Source of the DNA: an uncultured Bacteroidota bacterium
Lineage (GTDB): Bacteria; Bacteroidota; Bacteroidia; Flavobacteriales; Flavobacteriaceae
Assembly (NCBI GenBank): GCA_902618245.1
Contig: CACMZR010000002.1
Span: 62,001 to 126,000 of the forward strand
Direction of reading: 5' to 3'
Length of the DNA stretch: 64,000 nt
Shown here: piece after piece, positions 16,084-26,648 of the stretch
Numbering within the stretch: position 1 is the stretch's first letter
How the letters are laid out: each line of letters opens with the position of its first letter
Position numbers and translations under genes: made by a program
The notes under the pieces: generated by a model
What the model was told of the DNA's origin: nothing
What the model saw: the letters and a program-made list of their open reading frames with translations, nothing else
Database searches by the model: none

Positions 16084-16359
16084 TTAGTCAGTTAAAATTG
16101 TGACTTCATTATTTAAAACTTCAACCACACCAGAAATAATATTTAAATATGTAAAACCCTCTTTATATTCGAACTTTTTTTTGTTTAGTTCATCTAAATT
16201 AATTTTTCCTTGAATTTTTACTTTTCCCGCTGCTAATGTCGAAACTAATGGAGTGTGGTTATTTAAAATCTGAAAGTAACCAGAAGTTCCTGGGAGAGTG
16301 ACACTTTCCACTTCACCCTTAAAAAGCAAAGCTTCGGGAGAAACAATTGAAAGATTCAT
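16084..16359 (-). CDS. atpC: ATP synthase F1 epsilon subunit
   Basis: 91 residues, only the N-terminal beta-sandwich domain of epsilon (MNLSIVSPEALLFKGEVESV, LPGTSGYFQILNNHTPLVS). The helical C-terminal hairpin that inhibits the enzyme in E. coli is missing, as in other Bacteroidetes epsilon subunits. It couples the rotor to the F1 head. It lies 1 bp after atpD on the same strand. Confidence 0.94.
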   Translation of the reverse strand: MNLSIVSPEALLFKGEVESVTLPGTSGYFQILNNHTPLVSTLAAGKVKIQGKINLDELNKKKFEYKEGFTYLNIISGVVEVLNNEVTILTD

Positions 16360-16360
16360 A

Positions 16361-17884
<1,524 letters not shown>

Positions 17885-17978
17885 TTAATTGAAATTTTAT
17901 TTTTTTTGATTCGTAAATATAAGGGAGTTACTGGTAATTTTGAGAAATAGCTCTTTTTTTTTTTTGACAAAAATTTTA

Positions 17979-18008
17979 ACAAAAAAGGCAGCAATAATTG
18001 CTGCCTTT
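17979..18008 (-). terminator. Terminator of the large TonB receptor gene
   Basis: On the minus strand AAAGGCAGCAAT (18008-17997) pairs perfectly with ATTGCTGCCTTT (17995-17984) over 12 bp around a single base, then runs into TTT. It lies 21 bp past the stop codon of the receptor at 18030. Confidence 0.92.
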
Positions 18009-18029
18009 AAAGTTATTTAAACTCTAGAT

Positions 18030-21000
18030 TTAGAAATCAAAAACCAATCTAAGATTTAATCTTCTACCAATAACTGGCATATTTGGAAATGCTCTGTACT
18101 GTTGATTAAATAAATTGGTCGATGAAAGATCTAACTTTACACTATCAGATAATCTGTATCCAATACTGGCATCCACTAGATTTTTTTCTTGTACAGTTCC
18201 TGCGTAAAACCCTTGATTGGAGTTGAATTCGTCATCGTGTTGGAATGCTAGAGAAAACTGAAATCCATTTCTATCAAGGTAATCCATCCCTAAACGGAAT
18301 TTGAATCTTGGTGCATTAAGAAAATCTTGGAAAGGTAAATCGTCATCATTTTCCTCACCAGGGTTCCACTCATTTTGGCTTAACCAAGAAGCATTTCCCC
18401 AGAAAGTTAGTTTCTCAGTTGCGAAATATTCCATTGAAAGATCACTCCCCCAGTGTGAACGTGTTACATTATCGAAAATTCTGTATCCTGCGGAAATATG
18501 GGCTATACCGTCATTTTGAGGTACTCTTTGTGATTCAATAACACCTACTGCAGCAGTATTAATCAAAGATGTATAAGCCTGACCTCCTTGAACAAAAGCT
18601 CCACCAACTAGAGTAGCTACTTCAGCATTCGCCGCTGCAATCTGACCAGGTGCTGCTGCTGCAACAGCTGCTGAAACAGGTGCGACTGCTGGTGATCCTG
18701 GAAATAATGCTCCTGCTGGAGCACCAGTTGCCCATATTGCTTCGGGTATACCATTTGCTGTATATTGGGCTTCTACAGCAGCTTGTGTTAAAGCAGTTAC
18801 AGCTTGAGTAATTGCTCCACTAATAACAGGATCAGCTGCAAAATCAGCTGCAACTTGAGCTCCTAGATCATTAGGTATGTTCTCAGCACCCGTAAGCCTA
18901 AATGTAGGACCAATTGCCGTAAATTGTGTTGATCCAGTCCTAGCAAAAGTATATACATCCAATCCTATTGCGAATTTATCTCCAAGTAAACCTTTGTATC
19001 CAACTTCCCAAGATGTGGTAGTTCCAAGTAATGCTGAAGGTGTGCCAACAGCTTGTGGCATTGGGGTTCCATTAAACGCATTATATCCCTGAATTGTCCC
19101 AGAAGTTCCAGCAGGTTGATACGTACTAAAAAAGTTTTGAACTAAAGGTAAAAGAGGGGCATAATTGGGATCAGCTCCAACTCCTTGATAAAGCAATGGG
19201 AGTACTTGGCCTGCTACTGCTCCATAAGGAACGGCAAGTGGCCAATCAGTTGTATTTGCAGGAAGATAGACTTGTCCTCCTCCACCAACAACTTCGATAG
19301 GTGCATTTGGATCAAAATTTTGAGCCGATGTTTGTCCTGATAACCAAACGTCTAAAATTCCCGGTGCTTGTATTTGAACTGGAAAGTCAACATAAGTCTC
19401 TAGGGCACTTGGTCCAAAAACAGCTTCGTTGTAAGTTAATCTAAAACTATTTTTTGCATTTGGCTTGAATACAAGCGCTATCCTTGGTGCTATTTTCCCT
19501 TTATCGACAAAATTTAGTTTATCGTACCTTAGAGCATAAGTAAGGTCTAATTTGTCACTAAAACGTGAAGTCCCTTGTCCATAAACACCATAATTTATGT
19601 AATCATTACTTCCATCATTAATACCAAAAAGTGTATTTTCTGAATCTGCACCAATATCTCTATAATCAGCACCAAAAGTGAAATTTGAATCAAGGAAGTT
19701 TTCAGTATCAAAACTGTATTGCAATTGGACATCAAGGGCAGATCTTTTTGTTATAATTCTCTGCGCGGTCAAGTAAAGATAAAATGGTGCATTTTCACTT
19801 CCACCATCATTAGCTGTGTAAGATAGTTGTCCGAAAAATCCTCCAGATCTAATTCTTGCCTGACCCCAGTAATCGTTTCCAGCTGCATATCCAGGTCCTT
19901 GTGATTGATTTATCAATCCATTTCCTGAATTAATCCCACCTGAAATTACAGCATCAGTTTTATCATTTGGTCTAAATTCCAAATGAGCATTAGCCATAAA
20001 TGTTTCATATTCATTCAAGTAAGCATTCCCGTCTCCATCTGGGTCAATATCTGATCTTGAGAGTACTTGGTTTGAAGCGGCTGCAGGGTCAATTCGATTA
20101 TTTCTTACAGTTGGTTGAAAAATCCCATTGGCAGTAGCCGCGTTTATAGCCCCTAAAAACTGTGCATCCTCCACAGGATCTAAACTGAATTCATCACCTT
20201 TTTTGTATTGAGCATTAATTTTAAACCCAAAGGTTTTCTTATCATTTGCATAAGCATGTCTGATTGCACCTTGTAGAGTACTTAAGTTTCCTCCTATAAG
20301 CTCGACTGATGTCCCTGGTTTATCAATAGCTTTTTTAGAGAAAAAATGAACTACACCTGATTCAACACCAGGGCCGTATAAGGCAGACGCAGCACCTCGG
20401 ACAATTTCAATTCTCTCTATATCCAAATTAGACAATCCTGATTGAAAAGCGAAAAAAGATCCTGATGCTGGTGATTGTAGAAATCGATAGTCGAGTATTG
20501 GAAAAACACTTGTCCCAAAAACACCAGAGCCAGCTCTCATTTCAAAATTTATTGAATTAGCAGATTGCTGTTGGAATTGCAACCCAGGTATATTAATTAA
20601 ATTTCTCACAGGATCATTAACATTAGCTGTATTTTCAATGTCCTGAGTAGAAATTATTGAAACAGAAGCAGGTGCATCCAAAATCTTTTCTGATCTCCTC
20701 GATGCTGATATAACAACTTCATTAAGATTCTGACCAAAATCTAAAGAAATAACAATATCTTGGTCTAAACTAGTAACTTCAAAACTTTTAGAGCTATAAC
20801 CTACATAACTTGCCTCTATTGTTAAAGGAAGTTCAGCGGAAGTATTCAATGTAAAATTACCATCGAAATCAGCCACTGCTCCAGTATTTGATCCTAAAAC
20901 AATGACATTAGCTCCAGGAATAGCTTCTTGATTCTCAGAATCAACTATTTTACCTGAAATTGTATTTTGTGCAAGAGTAAGTTGGATGGTTAAAAAAAAT

Positions 21001-21041
21001 AGGGCGAAAAATACCCTTTTAAATATATTCTTTGTTTTCAT
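18030..21041 (-). CDS. TonB-dependent receptor with CarboxypepD_reg-like domain and Ala-rich insert
   Basis: 1003 residues. A signal peptide (to about LTLAQ, residue 25) precedes a carboxypeptidase-regulatory-like beta domain (27-110, GKIVDSENQEAIPGANVIV), a plug domain (about 120-235, with APASVSIISTQDI and ERIEIVRGAASALYGPG) and a 22-strand barrel ending LRLVFDF. It should import a large nutrient across the outer membrane with TonB energy. Residues about 725-825 are strikingly Ala/Pro/Gly rich and sit in what is probably an extracellular loop. No SusD-like partner gene is adjacent, so a SusC-type role in glycan uptake is not supported. The ligand is unknown. A strong terminator follows the gene. 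Confidence 0.9.
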   Translation of the reverse strand: MKTKNIFKRVFFALFFLTIQLTLAQNTISGKIVDSENQEAIPGANVIVLGSNTGAVADFDGNFTLNTSAELPLTIEASYVGYSSKSFEVTSLDQDIVISLDFGQNLNEVVISASRRSEKILDAPASVSIISTQDIENTANVNDPVRNLINIPGLQFQQQSANSINFEMRAGSGVFGTSVFPILDYRFLQSPASGSFFAFQSGLSNLDIERIEIVRGAASALYGPGVESGVVHFFSKKAIDKPGTSVELIGGNLSTLQGAIRHAYANDKKTFGFKINAQYKKGDEFSLDPVEDAQFLGAINAATANGIFQPTVRNNRIDPAAASNQVLSRSDIDPDGDGNAYLNEYETFMANAHLEFRPNDKTDAVISGGINSGNGLINQSQGPGYAAGNDYWGQARIRSGGFFGQLSYTANDGGSENAPFYLYLTAQRIITKRSALDVQLQYSFDTENFLDSNFTFGADYRDIGADSENTLFGINDGSNDYINYGVYGQGTSRFSDKLDLTYALRYDKLNFVDKGKIAPRIALVFKPNAKNSFRLTYNEAVFGPSALETYVDFPVQIQAPGILDVWLSGQTSAQNFDPNAPIEVVGGGGQVYLPANTTDWPLAVPYGAVAGQVLPLLYQGVGADPNYAPLLPLVQNFFSTYQPAGTSGTIQGYNAFNGTPMPQAVGTPSALLGTTTSWEVGYKGLLGDKFAIGLDVYTFARTGSTQFTAIGPTFRLTGAENIPNDLGAQVAADFAADPVISGAITQAVTALTQAAVEAQYTANGIPEAIWATGAPAGALFPGSPAVAPVSAAVAAAAPGQIAAANAEVATLVGGAFVQGGQAYTSLINTAAVGVIESQRVPQNDGIAHISAGYRIFDNVTRSHWGSDLSMEYFATEKLTFWGNASWLSQNEWNPGEENDDDLPFQDFLNAPRFKFRLGMDYLDRNGFQFSLAFQHDDEFNSNQGFYAGTVQEKNLVDASIGYRLSDSVKLDLSSTNLFNQQYRAFPNMPVIGRRLNLRLVFDF

Positions 21042-21284
21042 ATTATTTTATTTTCATTTGTTTTGAATAACTGAGCAAGCTAAAGGGAATTCAAATTATA
21101 TTTAAGGCTTCGTCTTGTCTATTATTCAATGCCAAGTTAATATTTTTTTGTCTATATAAGTGAATTTTATTCAAAGACTTAACTTACAGGTTATTTATTT
21201 TAAAATTTAATTTACATTCTTAGAAAAAAAATTGCTACGTTTACTTATTACATTATATGTAAAAACAAGTAAGCTTATTGTATT

Positions 21285-22319
21285 TTGAAAAACATCTTTT
21301 ATTTTTCACTTAAGTATTTCTTGAGGTACTACAATCAAATTTTTTTTAGAGATATAAAGGAATATGGATATCAAAATATTCCTAAAGATGGAGGAGTATT
21401 ATTTTCACCAAATCATCAAGGTGCATTTTTAGATCCCCTTCTTATAGGTTCTATGACACCAAAAAAAATAACATCTTTAACTAGGAGTGATGTATTTGGT
21501 GGACCACTTCAATGGTTTTTAGATGCACTACAAATGCTCCCTGTGTATAGAATAAGGAATGGCTACAGTAATTTAAAAAAAAATGATATTACTTTCAAAA
21601 AATGCTTTGAATTGTTGGGAGAAGGTAAATTTTTAATGATGTTTTCAGAAGGTGGTCATCATGACGAATATTATTTAAAAAAACTTTCAAAAGGAAGTAG
21701 TAGACTAGCGTATCAAGCTCAAAATTATAATAATGATAAAAAGATCTATATTCTTCCAGTGGGTATTAATTATGGGCACCACAAACAAACTTGCTCTACT
21801 CTTCATCTTGTATACGGAAAGCCAATATTAGTGTCAGATTTTATAGATCCCAAACTAAATGAAGCTGAAAATATAAATTTAATCAGAGAAGAACTACAGA
21901 TAAGAATGCAGGAATGTCTTTGGCTCCCATTTGAAACAGAAAAATATCATACACAAAAGGAATGCATAAATCGCATAACAACAAAAATGAGTTTTGATGA
22001 TTTAAGAAAAGCCCTCCGAGATTCTTCAAGTGATTTGCCTAAAAGAAGAAATACTACTAAAATAGAATCCATCCTAACTTCAGTTTTAAGTATTCCAAAC
22101 ATAATTCCATTATGGATTACGAGAAAGATAATAAATCGATTTGATGACAAAGTTTTTGTTAGCTCAATGAAATATGCTTTGGGAGCATTTTTGTTTCCTA
22201 TTTGGTGGTTATTTACTTCTATTTTTATAGCTTATTATTTTGGAAACCCAATGATGACGGTATATTTGATATTATGTATTGTTTCTATTCTAATAAGGCA
22301 AAGGATTTTACTATCATAA
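21285..22319 (+). CDS. PlsC-like lysophospholipid acyltransferase
   Basis: 344 residues with a PlsC domain in the first 220. SPNHQGAFLDPLL (41-53) carries the catalytic His and Asp; the spacing is H-x5-D, as I recall for Bacteroidetes members. FSEGGHHDE is motif III and LPVGINYG motif IV. The last 60 residues hold two hydrophobic membrane segments. It likely acylates lysophosphatidic acid or a related lipid. The longest frame begins with TTG at 21285; no ATG stands near it in frame, and the frame supports this start. TACGTTTA some 45 bp upstream may be the -7 box. Confidence 0.85.
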   Translation: MKNIFYFSLKYFLRYYNQIFFRDIKEYGYQNIPKDGGVLFSPNHQGAFLDPLLIGSMTPKKITSLTRSDVFGGPLQWFLDALQMLPVYRIRNGYSNLKKNDITFKKCFELLGEGKFLMMFSEGGHHDEYYLKKLSKGSSRLAYQAQNYNNDKKIYILPVGINYGHHKQTCSTLHLVYGKPILVSDFIDPKLNEAENINLIREELQIRMQECLWLPFETEKYHTQKECINRITTKMSFDDLRKALRDSSSDLPKRRNTTKIESILTSVLSIPNIIPLWITRKIINRFDDKVFVSSMKYALGAFLFPIWWLFTSIFIAYYFGNPMMTVYLILCIVSILIRQRILLS

Positions 22320-22465
22320 AATGTATTATCATAGTTATATACTATATTTAATTTGTTTTACTGGCTATTAACCTATTAAAAAAACTAATATTATTACTTA
22401 TAATTATAATATATTTATTTTAGATAGTTATTTATTATAATTTACATTGATTTTTAAAAGATTCA

Positions 22466-22473
22466 TACATTCG
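22466..22473 (+). promoter_or_regulatory. -7-like box adjacent to ypdA start codon
   Basis: TACATTCG (TAnnTTTG with T to C at position 7) ends 4 nt before the ATG at 22478. A TTTA lies 21 nt upstream. If this is the -7 element, the mRNA starts at or one base before the initiator codon. Similar 4-nt placements occur before uvrC and the DUF3108 gene. Confidence 0.4.
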
Positions 22474-22477
22474 AATC

Positions 22478-23443
22478 ATGATAGATGTTATTATTATAGG
22501 TGCAGGTCCAATTGGGCTTGCATGTGCAATTGAGGCAAAAAAAAGGGGGCTGAAATATATGGTTTTTGATAAGGGTGTCCTTGTAAATTCATTATATAAT
22601 TATCCTTTAAATATGACTTTTTTTTCAACCTCAGACAAACTAGAAATTGGTGGTGTCCCCTTTATTTCGCATAACTCAAAGCCAACAAGGGCTGAAGCTT
22701 TAGAATATTACAGAAGGGTTACAACCCATTGGAAGCTTAAACTAAATCTATACGAATCTGTAGAAAATATTAAAAAAGATACGGATCAATTTAAAGTTAA
22801 AACTAACAATGGGACTTATAAATCAGATAGTATTGTTTTTGCTACAGGTTTTTATGACCGTCCATTTTTAATTGGAGTTCCTGGTGAAGAACTTTCTAAA
22901 GTTAAACATTATTATACTGAACCTCATCCTTACTTTGGAATGGATTTAGTAGTTGTTGGATCTGCAAACTCTGCAGTAGATGTAGCATTAGAAACTTACA
23001 GAAAGGGTGCTAAAAGTGTTACTATGATAATCCGTGAAAAAGAAATCGGAACTAATGTTAAGTATTGGGCCCGTCCCGATATACTCAATAGAATTAAAGA
23101 GGGAACAATCAAAGCCCATTTTAATGCTGAAATCACCTTAATTGAAAAAGATTTTATACATTTTAAGGACAATAAAAAAACTTATAAGATTGCTAATGAT
23201 TTTGTTCTAGCTATGACAGGCTATGAACCAAACTTTGAGATGTTGGAGAGTGTCGGTGTTAGATTTCAAAAAGATGATTATAAAACACCAATATATAATG
23301 ATAAAACCATGGAATCTAATTCAAAAGGGGTCTATTTAGCAGGAGTGGTCTGTGGTGGCTATAAAACAAATAAATGGTTCATAGAAAACTCAAGGATACA
23401 TGCTTCAATAATAATGAATTCAGTAGCCCTAAAAGAAAAATAA
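22478..23443 (+). CDS. YpdA-family FAD-dependent thiol-disulfide reductase
   Basis: 321 residues with an N-terminal Rossmann motif VIIIGAGPIGLACAIEAKK (4-22) binding FAD, a second nucleotide motif VVVGSANSAVDVALE near 164-178 binding NADPH, and FATGFYDRP between them. YNYPLNMTFFSTSDKLEIGG is characteristic of YpdA, the putative bacillithiol disulfide reductase of Bacillota and Bacteroidetes. It would keep the bacillithiol pool reduced. No bacillithiol synthesis gene is in the window. It is followed after 39 bp by a GntP permease. Confidence 0.85.
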   Translation: MIDVIIIGAGPIGLACAIEAKKRGLKYMVFDKGVLVNSLYNYPLNMTFFSTSDKLEIGGVPFISHNSKPTRAEALEYYRRVTTHWKLKLNLYESVENIKKDTDQFKVKTNNGTYKSDSIVFATGFYDRPFLIGVPGEELSKVKHYYTEPHPYFGMDLVVVGSANSAVDVALETYRKGAKSVTMIIREKEIGTNVKYWARPDILNRIKEGTIKAHFNAEITLIEKDFIHFKDNKKTYKIANDFVLAMTGYEPNFEMLESVGVRFQKDDYKTPIYNDKTMESNSKGVYLAGVVCGGYKTNKWFIENSRIHASIIMNSVALKEK

Positions 23444-23469
23444 AACTTATCTATCTATACATATTTATC

Positions 23470-23477
23470 TATATTAG
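23470..23477 (+). promoter_or_regulatory. -7-like box directly before the GntP gene
   Basis: TATATTAG ends 5 nt before the ATG at 23483, identical in sequence and spacing to the box before recX. No -33 TTTG is visible at the right distance. It suggests separate transcription from ypdA, but read-through from ypdA is equally possible. Confidence 0.3.
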
Positions 23478-23482
23478 AAGCT

Positions 23483-24814
23483 ATGTTGTTTCCTGTAGCA
23501 AGCATATTCATAGTCCTACTTTTGATAATATTAGGCATTTCAAAGTTTAAACTTCATCCATCTTTAGTCTTATTTTTGGCTGCCCTAATCCTCGGATTCT
23601 TGCTTCAAATTCCAATTAAACAAAATGTTTTCATAATATTTAAAGGACTATTTGGGATAGTTAAAAATCTGGGACTATTAATTATTTTCGGAATCATAAT
23701 AGGAGTTTTACTTGAAAAATCTGGAGGAACTCATTCGTTAGCTAGGGGTATTCTAAAATATCTAAAAAGGATTCCTCTGCCATATGCTATTAGTTTAATA
23801 GGATACCTAGTCTCTATTCCTGTTTTTTGTGACGCAGCTTTTGTGATTCTATCTAATCTTAACAAGACACTCTCGAAACAAGGTAAAATTCCTATAACAG
23901 GCTTAACAGTCGCATTATCAACAGGATTGTTTGCCCCTCATGTTTTGGTGCCTCCAACACCAGGACCACTTGCAGCGGCATTTAATCTTAAATTAGATAA
24001 TCTTTTTTTACTTGTTGTTTTCGGATCTTTTTTTGCCTTTATACTAGTTTTGATTGGAGCTACTTATGCCAACTTTTTAATTAAAAAAAAAGGAGTAAAT
24101 AGTAATAGTAATGATATAATTTTTACCAAAAACGAAACTAGAGATACTCCAAGTTTTGGTCAAGCTATATTACCGATCATAGCCCCTATTTTTCTACTTA
24201 GTTTTGGACCAATTTCAAATTTTACTTCAAATAATCAAGTTATAATTGAAATTGCTAACATGATATCACATCCTATTTTTGCTATGGGAATTGGAATGAT
24301 TTTTTCATTTTATTTAATTAAAAAAAATCGAAAAAAAACGATTGTCTACAGTTTTAAAGAATCATTTAAAAAAGCTGTCCCAATACTATTGATTACAGGT
24401 ATGGGAGGAGGTTTAGGTAAAGTAATTCAAACCATCCCCTTTCAAGATTATTTTACAAATCTTTCATTTAATAACTCATTTGGGCTTTTAATTCCATTTT
24501 TAATTGCTGCGTTCTTAAAAACTGCTCAAGGTTCGTCTACAGTTGCAATAATTACCTCATCATCTATTTGCTTGCCGTTACTTCCCCTTATCGGATTAGA
24601 GACTGAATTAGGTAAAGTCTGGATTATAATAGCTATAGGAGTGGGTTCCATGACCGTTTCTCATCTAAACGATTCTTATTTCTGGATTGTATCACAAATG
24701 AGCATGATAGATACTAAAACTGCACTTAAAACCCATACTTTGGGAACTTTTATTCAAGGTATGATAGGTTTTACAATTTTATTTGTTTGCTACACAGTTT
24801 GGCTTTATTTATAG
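23483..24814 (+). CDS. GntP-family gluconate/organic acid permease
   Basis: 443 residues with about twelve hydrophobic segments. Family marks include PVFCDAAFVILSNL, STGLFAPHVLVPPTPGPLAAA and MTVSHLNDSYFWIVSQ near the C-terminus, all typical of the GntP gluconate:H+ symporter family, which also contains D-serine and 3-hydroxybutyrate carriers. It would import a small hydroxy acid across the inner membrane. No gluconate kinase is adjacent, so the substrate is open. It converges with the DUF4270 gene, 4 bp between stops. Confidence 0.9.
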   Translation: MLFPVASIFIVLLLIILGISKFKLHPSLVLFLAALILGFLLQIPIKQNVFIIFKGLFGIVKNLGLLIIFGIIIGVLLEKSGGTHSLARGILKYLKRIPLPYAISLIGYLVSIPVFCDAAFVILSNLNKTLSKQGKIPITGLTVALSTGLFAPHVLVPPTPGPLAAAFNLKLDNLFLLVVFGSFFAFILVLIGATYANFLIKKKGVNSNSNDIIFTKNETRDTPSFGQAILPIIAPIFLLSFGPISNFTSNNQVIIEIANMISHPIFAMGIGMIFSFYLIKKNRKKTIVYSFKESFKKAVPILLITGMGGGLGKVIQTIPFQDYFTNLSFNNSFGLLIPFLIAAFLKTAQGSSTVAIITSSSICLPLLPLIGLETELGKVWIIIAIGVGSMTVSHLNDSYFWIVSQMSMIDTKTALKTHTLGTFIQGMIGFTILFVCYTVWLYL

Positions 24815-24818
24815 TTTA

Positions 24819-26639
24819 TTAATATGAAGAATAAATTAGCTCTAGCTTAGCTTTTTTATTAGTTGAGGTAGTGTCTGGATGAGAACCAACCAAGACTGTG
24901 CCCAGAGGATTAAGTGTCCCAGATAAAGGGTAATCAATATCAACACCTTCCATGCTTGTTTTAGCTTTGATAGGAAATGAATTTTCTATGTTTCCAGTTA
25001 TAGTTAGCCCTAAGTCATAATTTAACGAATCATTTTTTATAATATTTGTTATGTGATTTGTCAAATTAAATTTGTAACGAAAGGGTTTCCCATCTTCACT
25101 TAGTTCTAAAATCCCACCAAAAGTTGTTTTGTTTGAGTTGGTTCCAAAATTTGATGTTGAGACATCACTAATGTAATCACTAATTGGTAATCCATTATTG
25201 TAATTATATAAATAGATTCTTTGTGCAGTAATTTCCTCTGTTATTGTTTCAGGATCAACATAAAAAATTAGGTTTGCCTGATTTACAAGTAATTTCTCTT
25301 CCCTTATATTGTTTAATATTTCGTTTACTTCGGGGTCTTCACGTGAGAAAAGTCTAATTTTTCCGTGTAGTCGGCTACTTTGAACAAATAATTTATCTGA
25401 AGGCTGATTATTTAGTGAAGTTTCTATTCTGTTTTGAATAGCTGAATCAAAAGCTGAATTTTTTAAAGAATTTATCCGAGTAATTCCCAAAGTTAATGTT
25501 AAGTCTCTTTCTCTTTTTTCAATTACATCATCCGACAAATCATCTAGCGTTCCTTGAGTGTTGTAATCGTCAAATTCATACTTAATCTTAATTGAAGCGT
25601 TCTGAATATCCAATAGCATATAAAGATTATCTGAAAAATTATCTCCTCGTATAATAATACCTCTCATTTTTTTCTGGTAAGTTGTATCATCAAACAAGAA
25701 GTTTGTCCCCTCAAGTTCTATCAAATTTTTTTGAAAAAAATTTTTGTTTAACGGAATCCTAAGACGAGGACTTAATCTAGTCTCAACTAATGTTGTTTCA
25801 TCAATATCTTCGGTAGCTAGATCATCTTCGGTAAAATTTAACCTAACCTCGTCAAAGTTGAGTTTGATTTGTCCATTGAAAAGTGTTTCCCCTATAAAAC
25901 CTTCGTCATAATAATCACGATTTGAAAAATATATTTGGGCAGATTCAAAATTATCATTTGAATCTAGATTATTTAAATAATAAGTTAACTCATGAACTTG
26001 CAAGTTAAATTCAGAATTACGATTTCCATAAATAGAATCGATTTCATATACTCTATTCTCACTATCATAATTTTGATTGTCATTGTCGTCATGGTCAAAA
26101 ATACCATCGCCATCGCTATCTTCACTCAAAGGATTTAACCCTAGTTGAGACTCAACTATATCCGTTAAATTATCATTATCAGAATTACTTGCAGGATCAT
26201 TAGGGTCTGCATCAAAAAGATCAATTACTCCATCGTTATCCGAATCATCGGTATTCGAAAAAAAAGGAATTTCTAAATAGACTTCTTTAATTGTTTCATT
26301 TTCAGGAATAATATTTACATCATTCTGATCTCCAGAATTCTCCAAAGATTGTTTTAGATTTCCAAAGAAAAGGTCCGAGCCAATTGATATTTGCGTAAAA
26401 ATACTCGCTTTTACAACCCCAAAAACAGGATGATTGATTTGCCCTAGTTGTCCGAGTGGCTGAACATTTGATTGAACTTCATTAACACTTTGTTGATAGG
26501 TAAAAACAGGAATGTTTTTTTGTTTTGTTTCTAAGGTTAAATCTGAAAATATAGGTTCCCCTACAGGATGATAATCTTTATTACAAGCGCCAAATATTAG
26601 TATTAAATAAATTGAGAAAAAACATTCAAAATACCTCAC
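24819..26639 (-). CDS. DUF4270 lipoprotein with thrombospondin type 3-like repeats
   Basis: 606 residues. The N-terminus has a lipobox (LILIFGAC, C19). DUF4270 spans most of the protein. Residues about 132-185 are an insert of Asp/Asn-rich repeats such as DSDNDGVIDLFDADPND and DSDGDGIFDHDDND, the calcium-binding pattern of thrombospondin type 3 repeats. The protein should be anchored on the outer membrane and may be surface exposed. Function of DUF4270 is unknown. It follows the GT5 gene by 9 bp on the same strand, the usual order in Flavobacteriia beside panC. Confidence 0.85.
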   Translation of the reverse strand: MRYFECFFSIYLILIFGACNKDYHPVGEPIFSDLTLETKQKNIPVFTYQQSVNEVQSNVQPLGQLGQINHPVFGVVKASIFTQISIGSDLFFGNLKQSLENSGDQNDVNIIPENETIKEVYLEIPFFSNTDDSDNDGVIDLFDADPNDPASNSDNDNLTDIVESQLGLNPLSEDSDGDGIFDHDDNDNQNYDSENRVYEIDSIYGNRNSEFNLQVHELTYYLNNLDSNDNFESAQIYFSNRDYYDEGFIGETLFNGQIKLNFDEVRLNFTEDDLATEDIDETTLVETRLSPRLRIPLNKNFFQKNLIELEGTNFLFDDTTYQKKMRGIIIRGDNFSDNLYMLLDIQNASIKIKYEFDDYNTQGTLDDLSDDVIEKRERDLTLTLGITRINSLKNSAFDSAIQNRIETSLNNQPSDKLFVQSSRLHGKIRLFSREDPEVNEILNNIREEKLLVNQANLIFYVDPETITEEITAQRIYLYNYNNGLPISDYISDVSTSNFGTNSNKTTFGGILELSEDGKPFRYKFNLTNHITNIIKNDSLNYDLGLTITGNIENSFPIKAKTSMEGVDIDYPLSGTLNPLGTVLVGSHPDTTSTNKKAKLELIYSSY

Positions 26640-26648
26640 AACAACAGG

